Made by a program: the position numbers and the translations under genes
Notes under the pieces: generated by a model
What the model was told of the DNA's origin: nothing
The model's database searches: none
The model's input: the letters and a program-made list of their open reading frames with translations, nothing else
Shown: positions 1-8,581 of the stretch, piece after piece
Numbering within the stretch: the first letter of the stretch is position 1
Layout: each line of letters opens with the position of its first letter
DNA from: Pigoraptor vietnamica
Lineage: Eukaryota; Opisthokonta; Filasterea
Direction: 5' to 3'
DNA: 12,500 nt
NCBI GenBank assembly: GCA_943704525.1
Contig: CALSCQ010002130.1
Span: 1 to 12,500 of the forward strand

Positions 1-90
<90 letters not shown>
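1..90. repeat. (CA)n microsatellite, left edge of window
   Basis: An uninterrupted run of 45 CA dinucleotides begins at the first base and continues into degenerate CA/CG sequence to about 117. The tract probably extends beyond the window, so its true length is unknown. Alternating purine-pyrimidine runs of this kind can adopt Z-DNA and are highly length-variable. Confidence 0.98.
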
Positions 91-94
<4 letters not shown>

Positions 95-117
95 TACACG
101 CGTGCACAAAACAACCG

Positions 118-868
118 CCAAATCAACGCACCGTCCACAGCGGCTAATATGTCGGCGATATGCCCTGCCTTCAAGCGAAGTTCTTTGAGCTTCGTCCGTC
201 GGTCAATGTCGTGAGGCCGTTGCCACTGTAACCCTGGTCGCTGAGCATCGCCTGTGCGTCTGGACGTTTCGGCAGTGCCACCGACAGCCACGTGTCGACA
301 CCTCCCAATTGACAGGGTCGTCCTTGTCGACGAGAAAGTCCGCGAGCGCATTTGACAGCTTCGTCGGCCAACAGCTCTCCGACCGTCGGTGCACGACGCA
401 TCGCCGCTCGACATGACGAAGACGACACGGCCACTCGCCCACGCGCGAGGGACAACAACGGATGGCCTATCAGAGCACTGAGACAGAGACCATGAGACAA
501 AAGGTGCGCGCAGCAGTTACCCCGAATGACAGGTGGAGATCACGTGACCGATTGCGGACAGACCCGCGCAGAGAATGAATCCCGCCGACATCTTGTTCAT
601 CCTTTGTGCATAAAGTTTTTAATATCATCCGTGTGCCGGCAATACTGAGCCGGTCAAATGGGGTTTGTGGGTCCCTCCGGCTTCGGGTAGAGACCAGAAG
701 GGATAAATTGGATTTTGGATTTTTGGTCAAAATATTCGCTATCGGGGTCCAGCCTCAACGTGGCGTCTCTTGTTCCGCATAAGAGGACTGAACACAGGTT
801 CCACACTGACAACAGACCGCGGTGTGACAACGGCGAGGCCGGCACGGCGGTACATCAGATAGTGGGGT
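118..868. other. Intergenic or intronic sequence, no gene recognised
   Basis: Short open frames exist on both strands, for example on the minus strand at 171-500 and 470-730. They have no recognisable domain, no matching splice sites and no consistent codon character. A CACGTG palindrome lies at 541-546. I see nothing else that can be supported. If the channel gene ending at 3723 is intact, this stretch could lie inside one of its introns. Confidence 0.6.
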
Positions 869-879
869 GCGTGCGGTCG

Positions 880-1190
880 TGTGTTCTGTTCGCTCGTGTG
901 CGATGTGTTGTCTTGCGTCTTGTGCGCTCGTTCTGTTCTGTGTGCTCGTGTGCGATGTCTGGTCTTGCATGTTGTGCGCTCGTCTGTTCTGTGTGCTCGT
1001 GTGCGATGTGTGGTCTTGCGTGTTGTGCGCTCGTCTGTTCTGTGTGCTCGTGTGCGATGTGTGCTCGTGCGTGTTGTGCGCTCGTCTGTTCTGTGTGCTC
1101 GTGTGCGATGTGTGCTCGTGCGTGTTGTGCGCTCGTCTGTTCTGTGTGCTCGTGTGCGATGTGTGGTCTTGCGTGTTGTGCCGGCGCTCA
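880..1190. repeat. 51-bp minisatellite, about six copies
   Basis: The landmark GTGCGATGT recurs with its CGATG at 901, 953, 1004, 1055, 1106 and 1157, giving spacings of 52, 51, 51, 51 and 51. The inner copies are nearly identical. They differ mainly in a short switch between TGTGGTCTTGCG and TGTGCTCGTGCG. Outer copies are more diverged, and related sequence trails on to about 1230. Because 51 is a multiple of three and the unit contains no stop in most frames, long open frames run through it on both strands. Those frames are repeats of a 17-residue Cys/Ala/Val or His/Thr/Arg-rich unit and are best read as by-products, not genes. Confidence 0.93.
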
Positions 1191-1235
1191 TCTGTTCCGT
1201 GCGCTCGCGTGTGTGCACTCGTCTGTTCCGTGACA

Positions 1236-2604
1236 TTACTTGCAGACGTTTGCAGCACCCGTTTGTGTACGTTTGCCCCAACAAAGGGCGACGTCTTTCT
1301 CAACAAGGATTCATGCGCGTTTGGATAGAAATAAAGCAGCTGTTTCTGTATTCAACACCAATTACTGTTAAAATTCAAGCGTTTTGCAGTTGTATTTCGC
1401 CTGCCGGGTTGTTTGCGGCCAAACTCACCCAGGAACCCTTTGCGTACGAAAATCGGTGCGCCTCAGAAAGTCAGTAGTATTGATGTCAGTAGTCTGCATG
1501 CCTGGACACAGGCCTTTCGTTTCTTCACTTGAAAAGCCGAATGTGCGAGACCGACGTCTCCGTCGATCACTGGCACCTGCCACTGACTTGGTCAGAATTT
1601 ATGCATTCCGGCGACGTTGCCCTTGGAAATGCAACGCCACCGGCCGGCGCCGGCTGCGCCGTGGCTCATCATGAGTGCCGTGTGGTTTGTCGGCGGCATC
1701 TCCGTCCTGTGTGCAAACGGTGCGTCACAATTGCAACTGTTCCGGCCGCCGGCTACCGCGTACTGTTCCGAGTTGGCCCGGCTTCAGTCCGGCCGAATAT
1801 TGTAGTCAATGCCGCTCCCGGGCCACTCACTGCTCGCCGAGCCGGACTGGAGCGAGCCGAGGCACCGTGACCAGTCCGACATCAGGGGTACTCACGGGTA
1901 CCCCTGTCCGACATATGCATGGTCCGATCCGCAGGCCGGCCCGGTTGCCAATCGGCTCTCGCCGGCGGGTTGAACACGGATTAATATATTGTGTAGGGGT
2001 GACTGCGCAACGAAGATTCTTAATTATATACAATGGTGGACCCAAAGAACGCTCTTGAGGACACTAAGAGGCGACAGGGCACAGAGAGCGCGTCCGGAGA
2101 GACAGAGCAAAAATTGAGCAAATCAGGTGGCCAATGTGGCCGACGAGTCGGCCGGACTGAACCGAACCCACACCGGGACCGCATTCCGCGCACACACGGT
2201 CGCGTCGGACGCGGGCGACCACTCGGAAATTAAAGCAAAAGCCCTTGATTAAAGCAACGAGCCTGAAAGCATCCATAGGAGGAAATCGTTCGCCGGGCGC
2301 AATGTGCGTCTTTTCATGGGCCGGGACGCGCCACTGACCCCCCAACGAGTATGACAGTTCAACCTCATTTCAGTCCGACAGCCGTTTGCCTTAAATCAGT
2401 CAGCAGTGCTGCTCCCAGCCCAGCTTGGACCGTGATTGATTTCCTCAGTGTCGACAGAAACAAAAAAAAAAGCTTCACAAAAAACTTCTTGTCAGACTGT
2501 GATCTTAAAATGGTCTGCGTCCCCCGTCCGTCGGAGCCATTGTCCGGATGATGATGATAGCACAAACGACCCGCGGCCTTTGAACAGTTGAGGGTGGGAT
2601 TCAG
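1236..2604. other. Long non-coding stretch, CCGG-rich in its middle
   Basis: No exon of a known family is visible on either strand. About 1640-1980 is rich in CCGG and GCCGGC palindromes and includes a small hairpin (1884-1907). A run of ten A lies just after 2460, and an ATGATGATGAT run lies near 2549. The pore helices and the CxxC zinc-ligand pair expected upstream of the channel C-terminus that starts near 2605 were looked for here in the plus-strand frames and not found. Confidence 0.6.
1884..1907. repeat. 9-bp inverted repeat flanked by a 9-bp direct repeat
   Basis: CAGGGGTAC at 1884-1892 is the exact reverse complement of GTACCCCTG at 1899-1907, with a 6-nt loop. The same 9-mer, GTCCGACAT, sits immediately left (1875-1883) and right (1907-1915, sharing one base with the right arm). 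The arrangement resembles a tiny insertion with a target duplication, but it is short enough to be chance. Confidence 0.6.
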
Positions 2605-2808
2605 ATCTAGACTGAGGAGAGCCGAGGGCGGGGGGGCCGAACGGTATGGAAAAGGCTTCAAACACCACGTGGACCACGACCACAACATGTGGAATTACGT
2701 CCACTACTTCATCTACCTGAAGGCTCCTGTACTCGACTCGTTTTCGCACGCCACTGGGGACTTTCCTCTCACAGTCTCGCGAACGCACACGCGCGCCACA
2801 CCCATCTA

Positions 2809-2839
<31 letters not shown>

Positions 2840-3723
2840 GCGCACAGATACACACACGCAGTCACACACACGCAGACGCACATACACACGCACACGCACA
2901 CGCAGGCACACACACACACACATTACACACACGCACACACAAACACACACGCGCACGCACACGCACACGCACACACAAGCACACACAAGCACACAGACAC
3001 GCGATCGCTTCGCAAGTCAGATAATGAGCGTTTTGAGGCCGCAAAGGTGCAGAATACTTACCCGCATATAATGCGCAGAAGAAAGGGCCGACCGAGTACA
3101 CGTCCCACGAGCACTTCGTTAGTGGAAGGGTGGGCAGTGTGGACGTGTGCATGCGCTCGCACGCCCCTGACTGGGCTAGTTTTGGATTGTCTGAGGCAAA
3201 GTGACACAGTGCGCTCCGCAGCAGTGCGTTGCTGTACATGTGCGTTTCGCATTCCCTCTCCATAGTCTCGAGAAGCACGCATTATGCGCCCATCCCTAAT
3301 AGCATCTCCCTCGCCGGCTGCTCGCTGTCGGTCGCGTTGCCTCTTCCCCGACTTGCGTGTCGTGGTCACCGTACCCCATTCGCGCTCCCATTTTTTCGCC
3401 CACAGCTCAAGCAGGAGGACTCGAGCATGTTCCCGATCAACCGCGCCATGTGCCTGCAGCGTGGGCAGGAAAAGATCGACTCAACCCTCAACGAGATCCT
3501 CGCACGGATGGATCACATCGTGGAGCGGTTTGAAAGAGGTGCGTGCCAGCGCCCACGGCATGAGCCTATGGATCTGAGCTTCAGTCTCCTCTCCCTGTCT
3601 CTCGCGCCCCTCTTGTTATCGGACTAACGAGCGACGGCTGATTCCCACGCGCAGGACAAGCGTCGCGCAGAGGACGACGGCCGCCGCCAGCGCGTCAAGT
3701 GGCTGCGCGAAGACCACTCATGA
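2605..3723 (+). CDS. C-terminal exons of an IP3/ryanodine-receptor-type Ca2+ release channel (partial)
   Basis: The family forms tetrameric Ca2+ release channels in ER-type membranes; the C-terminus follows the pore and holds a zinc finger and a coiled coil. Proposed exons: A about 2605-2728 (left edge unsure), B 3017-3046, C 3406-3538, D 3671-3723 with stop TGA at 3721. Exon A reads GFKHHVDHDHNMWNYVHYF, matching the family's GF-x2-H-x4-HNMWNY finger segment. Exon C reads SSMFPINRAMCLQRG then an amphipathic helix (IDSTLNEILARMDHIVERF), matching the WFPRMRAM plus coiled-coil end. Joins A/B and B/C are phase 0; C/D is phase 1. The acceptor at 3405 is strong (T-rich then CACAG); the donor at 2729 and the acceptor at 3016 are weak. 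Alternative acceptor 3654 gives a different tail. Exon B aligns loosely with the family's TEYTGPESY stretch. The pore (GGxGD) and CxxC zinc ligands are absent from the window: a fragment, a pseudogene, or a gene with a very long upstream intron. Confidence 0.65.
2783..3003. repeat. Compound CA/CG microsatellite
   Basis: Degenerate CA repeats include a pure CG run at about 2825-2843 and many CACGCA units. In the proposed model the tract fills most of the first intron (2729-3016) of the channel C-terminus and reaches almost to its acceptor, so that intron lacks a normal pyrimidine tract. The long plus-strand frames here, a Thr/His-rich stretch, are microsatellite translation. Confidence 0.95.
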
Positions 3724-3795
3724 CACGCCTGGTAAGAAACGCTCCGAACGGAAGACCGCTAAAGACCAAACCGACAGGGATACCCCTGGTGTTCA

Positions 3796-3929
3796 GGAGA
3801 GGCGCCGCTGCCGGGTCAGTTCAACAGAGTTCTTGCAGGTGGCGTTGTGCCTGCCGTGCATACCGCATGTCAGATTAACACCTCCGGCTCCGTCGGCGGG
3901 ATGATCTACGGTCGTGCTGTGTTACTGAC
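3796..3929. repeat. Diverged tandem duplicate, copy A
   Basis: Copy A of an imperfect direct repeat whose partner is at 3958-4093, with starts 162 nt apart. Shared blocks in the same order are GCCGCTGC-x-GGGTCAGT, ACAGAGTT, GGCGTTGTGCCTGC, CGCATG, ACACCT, GGGATGATCT-x-CGG and TGTTACTGAC. It lies in the gap between the convergent channel and helicase genes and has no coding signal I trust. Confidence 0.85.
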
Positions 3930-3957
3930 ACACACACGACTTCGCCCGAGAGGGACG

Positions 3958-4093
3958 GGAGGTGCCGCTGCAGGGTCAGTGCCACAGAGTTGCTTTGAAG
4001 GGAGGCGTTGTGCCTGCGCGTGATCCAGTATTAATATCGCATGCAATAAACACCTATGGGATGATCTGCGGCCGCGTTGTCGGTGTTACTGAC
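3958..4093. repeat. Diverged tandem duplicate, copy B
   Basis: Copy B of the pair described at 3796-3929. Substitutions and small indels distinguish it. One result is a GCAATAAAC block, carrying AATAAA at 4045-4050, where copy A reads GATTAAC, so this copy could supply a polyadenylation signal to the plus-strand gene that ends at 3723. It is followed by an uninterrupted run of 15 G. Confidence 0.85.
4045..4050 (+). terminator. Candidate polyadenylation signal AATAAA
   Basis: The hexamer AATAAA lies 322 nt downstream of the TGA at 3721-3723 and 139 nt before the end of the opposing helicase CDS. It would give the channel gene a long 3' UTR made of the duplicated repeat. A single hexamer is weak evidence. 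Confidence 0.3.
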
Positions 4094-4108
4094 TAGACTT
4101 TGCGCCGC

Positions 4109-4123
4109 GGGGGGGGGGGGGGG
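4109..4123. repeat. Poly-G run of 15
   Basis: Fifteen consecutive G followed by CGGGC. It lies about 65 nt beyond the stop codon of the minus-strand helicase gene, so in that transcript it would be a poly-C run in the 3' UTR. The run length is prone to sequencing error. Confidence 0.9.
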
Positions 4124-4188
4124 CGGGCTACCATAACAAGGTCGCAGACGAGTTGAAGACAGTGAATTGGTGATTGGATTTGACGAAC

Positions 4189-6891
4189 TCATTGTCCCGC
4201 CGCAGATTGCAATGGCCTCTTTGCCCTCGCTGTCCGCCCTTCCACTTCTCCATCGTCCTCCGCTCCAACTCCGAGAGCGGCCTCGCGCGCCGTGCGAAGA
4301 AGGGCGCGCTCGCGGCGGGCCTTGCGGTCGGACACGGGCGGTACGCGCAGCGGCGTCTCTGCAACGCCAAGCTCTGCGAGAATGCCGCGCGCCAACGCAG
4401 CCTCTTCGGGCGTCTCCACGAGCGTCACGACGCGACCCCTCGCGAGGAACAGCGGGTCGTCCTCTGCCTCGTGCAGCTCCTCCGTATCGCCCGCGGAATC
4501 CCCGAGCCTATCCCCCTTGAGCTTGCGCATGGCCTCCGCCACAAGCGCTGCCTCCTCCTCGGTCATCTTGCGGTCCCGTCGCCGGCGCCGCTTCGTGCCT
4601 GGTGCGCCCTCCTCGGCCTCTTCCGGCCACTCGTCGGTCCACTCGCCCTCTTGCTCCACGTCCGCACGTGCCGCGGAAGACCCTTCACCGTCAATTTGAC
4701 CGTCCGTCGCAGCATTGCGGACGAGTCCAACGCCATCCGCCGACTGGGCATTCCCCACTGCCCCGTCCGTTTTAGGCGACGACCGGTCGGCCTTGGCCGC
4801 GGGTGGTATCAGTCCCTTCAGCTGGTTGTAACGGAGAGTCGATCCCAAAAAGCTGTTCGACAGCTGCCGCAATCGCCCGATGCGACCCGCGCGGTGCACG
4901 TACGCGCGAGCGGACGGCGGCGCACCCATGCACACGACGTGGCCGAGGCCTGCAATGTCGAGTCCGCGAGCGGCCATTTCCGTACACAGCAATACGTCGA
5001 TGCGGTTCAGGCGCGTGTTCGACAGGGCGTCCACGCGCTCCTCCTTCGTCGAAAGCCCGCCGAGAAGGCGGACGCGGAGCTTGTGGACCTCGCGGAGCAC
5101 CGTTTCGTACAATGCGGCGCGCTCCAGATCGTTGACAAACGCAAGCACAACGCCCTGATTAAAGTCCGACATTTCGCCCCCCAGACGGCACATGCGCGCG
5201 AGTGCATCGCACATCAGCAGCTCCGTCGCGCGAAGTTGGCCCGCGGCGTCGCTCAAAAGCGGGCCCAGCTCCACGCTTGGCAGGCGTCCGCGCTCGTCCG
5301 GCCTATGCAACGGTGAATTAGCCGACCAGAATAACACTAACTGTCTCACGCAACACAAACGCGCTCGTTGTCGAAACAGCCACCAGGGCACGCGCACCTG
5401 AACACCTCGAGGACCGAGTGGATGGGCTTGACGGGGACAATCGCGCTGAAGGCCTCCGGCAGGGTGTCTCGTACACGCGCGATCGCCTCTTCGCTCGCCT
5501 CGATAGCCTTTCCAATGCTTGTGCGCGCAAACACGGCGTCCCTGAGCTTCCGTTCCGCAAAGCCGCGCACCTCACGCGTAACAGTGGCCGTAACGAGCAC
5601 GCGCTGTGGCCGCGCGGCAAAGGACATCGACGAAAGCGTGTCGGCAAGCTCCATCATGACACTGGCGTGCTTCCCCTCTAATAGGCAGTCGATCTCGTCA
5701 AGCACAACCGTCTGCGGCGACGGGATGCGACGTGCGTCAGGCGTGCGATTCGCAACGAACACAAAATGTGCGCATATACATTCGTGTGAGAAAGCGTCCA
5801 TCAAGGTGACAGAGGCTTGTTAACTACTTGTGTGTGCACGTGCGTGGGCGTCTATGTTCCTCCCGGAAGGCAGTGACGTCCGAGCGCACTGCAGACTGCG
5901 CGCACACACCTTGACAAACGTCGCATCAATCCTCCCCTTGACCAACAGTCCCAGAATCGTCCGCGGCGTCCCTATCAGAATGTGCGGGACGTCCCCGGGC
6001 CTTGTAGAATGGGCGTCGTCGACGGGGCGCATGCCCGTGCACACGCGCACGCGTATGGGGTTCGCCTTTCTCTTCTTTGTACCGCCGCGTGCGAATGTAC
6101 TGAAGACCCCCTTCACCTGATACGCCTGCGGAAAAGCCCGACTCAGTCGCTGACCATACGGGCGCGCACACCCTACTGCACGTCACGCTGGCAACGCCAC
6201 TCTTCCCGCCCGCCACGCACACGCTGTTGAAGCAACTCCATGCAACAGTCCCCTTTCGTAACAGGCGGGGCTAATACGCGGTGCAATCGCACGAAAAGCC
6301 GCACCCACCAGTTCGCGCGAGGGGACCACAACAATGGACTGGAGCCGGTCCTTAAAGTTATCCGTTCGCGTGACAATGGGAAGCACGTACGCAAGCGTTT
6401 TGCCGGTGCCAGTGTCTGCCTGAATAAGGACGTCTCTGCGGGCGGTGGGCTGTGACCAGAAGAACAGTAACAGCCTACGCCCCATCAGGCATTACCGGCA
6501 CGCACACATTTGTCGAGTGAGAGAGGTGTGACGCTGTGCGCGCATGAAACGAGTGCACGAGAGGTTCAACGGAACAACAGTGAATCCAAGTGGCGCACCT
6601 GCCCTCCATGATCGGCGGAATGGCAAGCACTTGCACCGGCGACGGCACCTTCACACCACGCGGCACCAGCCGATGCGCGATGAATGGCGGTATTTTCAGC
6701 TGCAGAAAGTACTTTGCGACTTTGTGTGCGGCGCTGAACACTTCCTCCTCGCCCTCCGCACCAACGACATCTTCGCGCTCTGGCCGCGCCGCACGCCCCG
6801 CAGAACTGGAAAGCAGACGGACGAGTGGCGGCACTGCCGCGGATCTCAAGCGCAGAGGGGCGAGTGGTATTCGCCACAAGGAGAGAGCCAT
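4189..6891 (-). CDS. DEAD-box RNA helicase (DEID variant), probable mitochondrial targeting, five exons
   Basis: ATP-dependent RNA unwinding or RNP remodelling is expected. Exons on the minus strand: 6891-6599, 6435-6309, 6125-5910, 5711-5398, 5302-4189, totalling 687 aa; all four GT-AG junctions keep phase and rebuild motifs. Residues 1-36 are Arg/Leu/Ser-rich without acidic residues (MALSLWRIPL...), typical of a mitochondrial presequence. Motifs: Q motif PSPVQ 83-87 with aromatic F70 exactly 17 before Q87; I ADTGTGKT 104-111; Ia PSREL 136-140, with exon 3 continuing AYQV; Ib TPRT 193-196 (usually TPGR); II DEID 217-220; III TAT 253-255 (usually SAT); V TEMAARGLD 424-432; VI HRAGRIGR 453-460. 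The tail from 461 to 687 is low-complexity, with an acidic block then RRRRR. It resembles organellar DDX28/MRH4-type enzymes, but orthology is unproven. It is convergent with the channel end. An upstream ATG cannot be excluded, but the presequence supports 6891. Confidence 0.92.
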
Positions 6892-6964
6892 TGTGCACGC
6901 TGGAAACTAAAAGTGCCACCCGCAGCGGTTGAGTGTTTTCTGAGTGCAAGGGGAAGTGGAGTAA

Positions 6965-6984
6965 CACGTGGTTGTCGTCACGTG
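6965..6984. promoter_or_regulatory. Paired CACGTG E-boxes upstream of the helicase gene
   Basis: Two perfect CACGTG palindromes at 6965-6970 and 6979-6984 have starts 14 nt apart, 74-93 nt upstream of the helicase start codon at 6891. CACGTG is the classic bHLH/bZIP site in many eukaryotes. The position in a divergent intergenic space fits a promoter element, but function is inferred only. Confidence 0.4.
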
Positions 6985-7088
6985 ATCTTCGGTCGTCACT
7001 CAGTCTCCCTTCTTGCGTAGTGTGCTCGGTCGCGTTGTCGGTTGCCTGTCGGCGTCGCGTGACACTACCAATCTCTCGGGAGAGGAAC

Positions 7089-7599
7089 ATGGCCGCGGAT
7101 GACCAGGCGTGCGTGACGTCAATTTTGGCAACGACGTTCTGTCGTGTGGGCGGCCTCAGCGGCACTTGCCGGCACGCCCGCGGCACCGTGCCATACGGCC
7201 CTTTCGCGCTTTTTTGCCGACAGTTATACGCGCGCGGCGTTCTGGACACCCAGCCTTCGCGCTACCAGGCACCGACACGGTAAGGAACCAATGTCAGTGG
7301 CGCATAAGTGTTGATGGATCGGACTATCAGAACGCGCTCTTTAAAAACAGTTGTTGGAGCGGCATGTTGTAAGCCCCATGTTTCGGGGCCGGGTAGTCTG
7401 CGCCAGTACTGCGAGCATCGCCACTGTATCCGATGGAAAATTGCGCCGATGGGCGTTTTTGTTTTGTTTTTTTTCGCTAAGTGACTCGGCAAGTGTGTGC
7501 CGGCGTGCTCGGCGAGTACGCAGCACTAATTTATTGTGCCCCGGTCCCAAAGTACTGGCCACTCTAGTCCGGATGATAACACTCAAGTCGCCTCAATAA
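7089..7599 (+). CDS. Speculative two-exon small gene, divergent from the helicase
   Basis: This is a model, not a recognised gene. Exon 1 (7089-7279) starts at ATG in AACATGGCC and ends at CACG|GTAAGG, one of the best donor matches in the window. The intron runs to 7481 and ends in a strong T-rich tract followed by CGCTAAG. Exon 2 (7482-7599) continues the frame to TAA. The product would be 102 aa, beginning MAADDQACVTSIL and ending in a basic Arg/Leu/Val-rich region. I see no domain, no transmembrane helix and no known family. Support is the donor, the pyrimidine tract, phase agreement (phase 2) and divergence from the helicase gene. Against it are the small size, the missing branch point and the lack of homology. 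It may be non-coding. Confidence 0.22.
7114..7121. promoter_or_regulatory. CRE-like palindrome TGACGTCA
   Basis: A perfect 8-bp cAMP-response-element palindrome, the bZIP recognition sequence in animals and fungi, lies about 225 nt upstream of the helicase ATG. It would fall inside exon 1 of the speculative small gene. One chance occurrence in a window this size is not surprising. Confidence 0.25.
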
Positions 7600-7684
7600 T
7601 CCCCCAACCCTCGAGCAACTGATAGTGCGGTTAATGCCGGCGCCGGTACTGCCGGCAATTGTCCGAATGTCTGCCGAAGAGCGG

Positions 7685-7703
7685 CACACACACACACACA
7701 CAC
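7685..7703. repeat. Short (CA)n tract
   Basis: About nine CA units, 60 nt before the start of a much longer GT tract on the same strand. The two are therefore in inverted orientation and could pair in single-stranded DNA or RNA. Confidence 0.9.
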
Positions 7704-7759
7704 GCACCACTGAGACCACCGCATCGGGTTGCGGCACGTCATCTCGATTGAGCCCGACG

Positions 7760-7980
<221 letters not shown>

Positions 7981-8340
7981 TGGGGGGGCTGCGGTAGCAC
8001 TGAGTCAGGCCTTGCCGTTCGCAGTTCGTCAGTGCGGCTCGGCGCCGGTCACGGCAGCCATTGAGTGGTCGGCGGTCCAGTGCCGCCGCTCACTGCGTTC
8101 ATCTCGTCACAGGCCTGAAAAGCCGGGCTCGGCAACGCTGGCAGTGCTTGAACTGAATAGCCTGCATAATAGGGTGTGTCGGCATTGGCCCACAGCACCG
8201 GTACCGGCAATATTCGTGGTCTGGCCCGCCGGCCGGTCAGAAGATAGGCACGGCACACTGCACGGCCGGTTCAGTGAACGGCACAGCCGTTTATTTCGCT
8301 TCAATCACTGGCGCCGAGAGAGCAAACGGTAACCTCCGAC
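7981..8340. other. Intergenic sequence, CCGG-rich, no gene recognised
   Basis: A G7 run follows the microsatellite directly. The remainder is rich in GCCGG/CCGGC motifs and includes the 10-bp palindrome CCGGTACCGG at 8198-8207. No coding signal is convincing on either strand. The vocabulary (CCGG, GAATATTG or its complement, CACTG/CAGTG) resembles 1640-1980, but I could not align the two segments as clear copies. Confidence 0.5.
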
Positions 8341-8490
8341 ACTGATGACGGTAGCAGGGCCAGAGGAAGTAAATGAGCCGTCGTGGGTGTGTGCAACCGA
8401 CCAGTCGCCTCATGTTATCACGCGAACGAAACAAATCAGAAGGCGAACAAATCAAGCTCAGAACCTGAGGGCGTTCACTTCCTGGACTGA

Positions 8491-8533
8491 CCAATCAGAG
8501 CCCTCCAATCAAGCAATGCCAATACCCTATTGG
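8491..8533 (+). promoter_or_regulatory. CCAAT-box cluster with exact 14-nt spacing
   Basis: CCAAT occurs at 8491-8495, 8505-8509 and 8519-8523, starts exactly 14 nt apart, and an inverted copy (ATTGG) sits at 8529-8533. The cluster is 49 nt upstream of a TATA box and 155 nt upstream of the next start codon. This is the expected layout for an NF-Y/HAP-bound core promoter in many eukaryotes. The spacing is the unusual part. Confidence 0.75.
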
Positions 8534-8581
8534 ATTTCACAGAATGTGCGACGAGCGAAGAAGAAACTCGCGTCCCCACAC

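Noticed and set aside
171-500. Minus-strand frames considered as a decayed transposase
   Set aside because: No catalytic motif, inverted termini or recognisable domain could be seen.
715-1477. Long plus- and minus-strand frames over 715-1477 encoding Cys-rich or Thr/His/Arg-rich repeats
   Set aside because: They come from a 51-bp minisatellite whose period is a multiple of three. Several frames on both strands are equally open, and none has non-repetitive coding sequence around it.
2033-2233. Small frame containing NALEDTKRRQG, considered as an upstream channel exon
   Set aside because: A faint resemblance to the stretch before the family's CxxC pair, but no CxxC follows and no splice sites fit.
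4174-5316. 380-aa plus-strand frame antisense to the helicase
   Set aside because: The opposite strand encodes helicase motifs V and VI in the same interval. High GC content makes long antisense frames likely.
6201-6308. Longer helicase exon 2 ending at 6237 or 6201
   Set aside because: Both give phase-compatible joins, but the donor at 6308 joins PSREL directly to AYQV, restoring the canonical motif Ia context and normal spacing.
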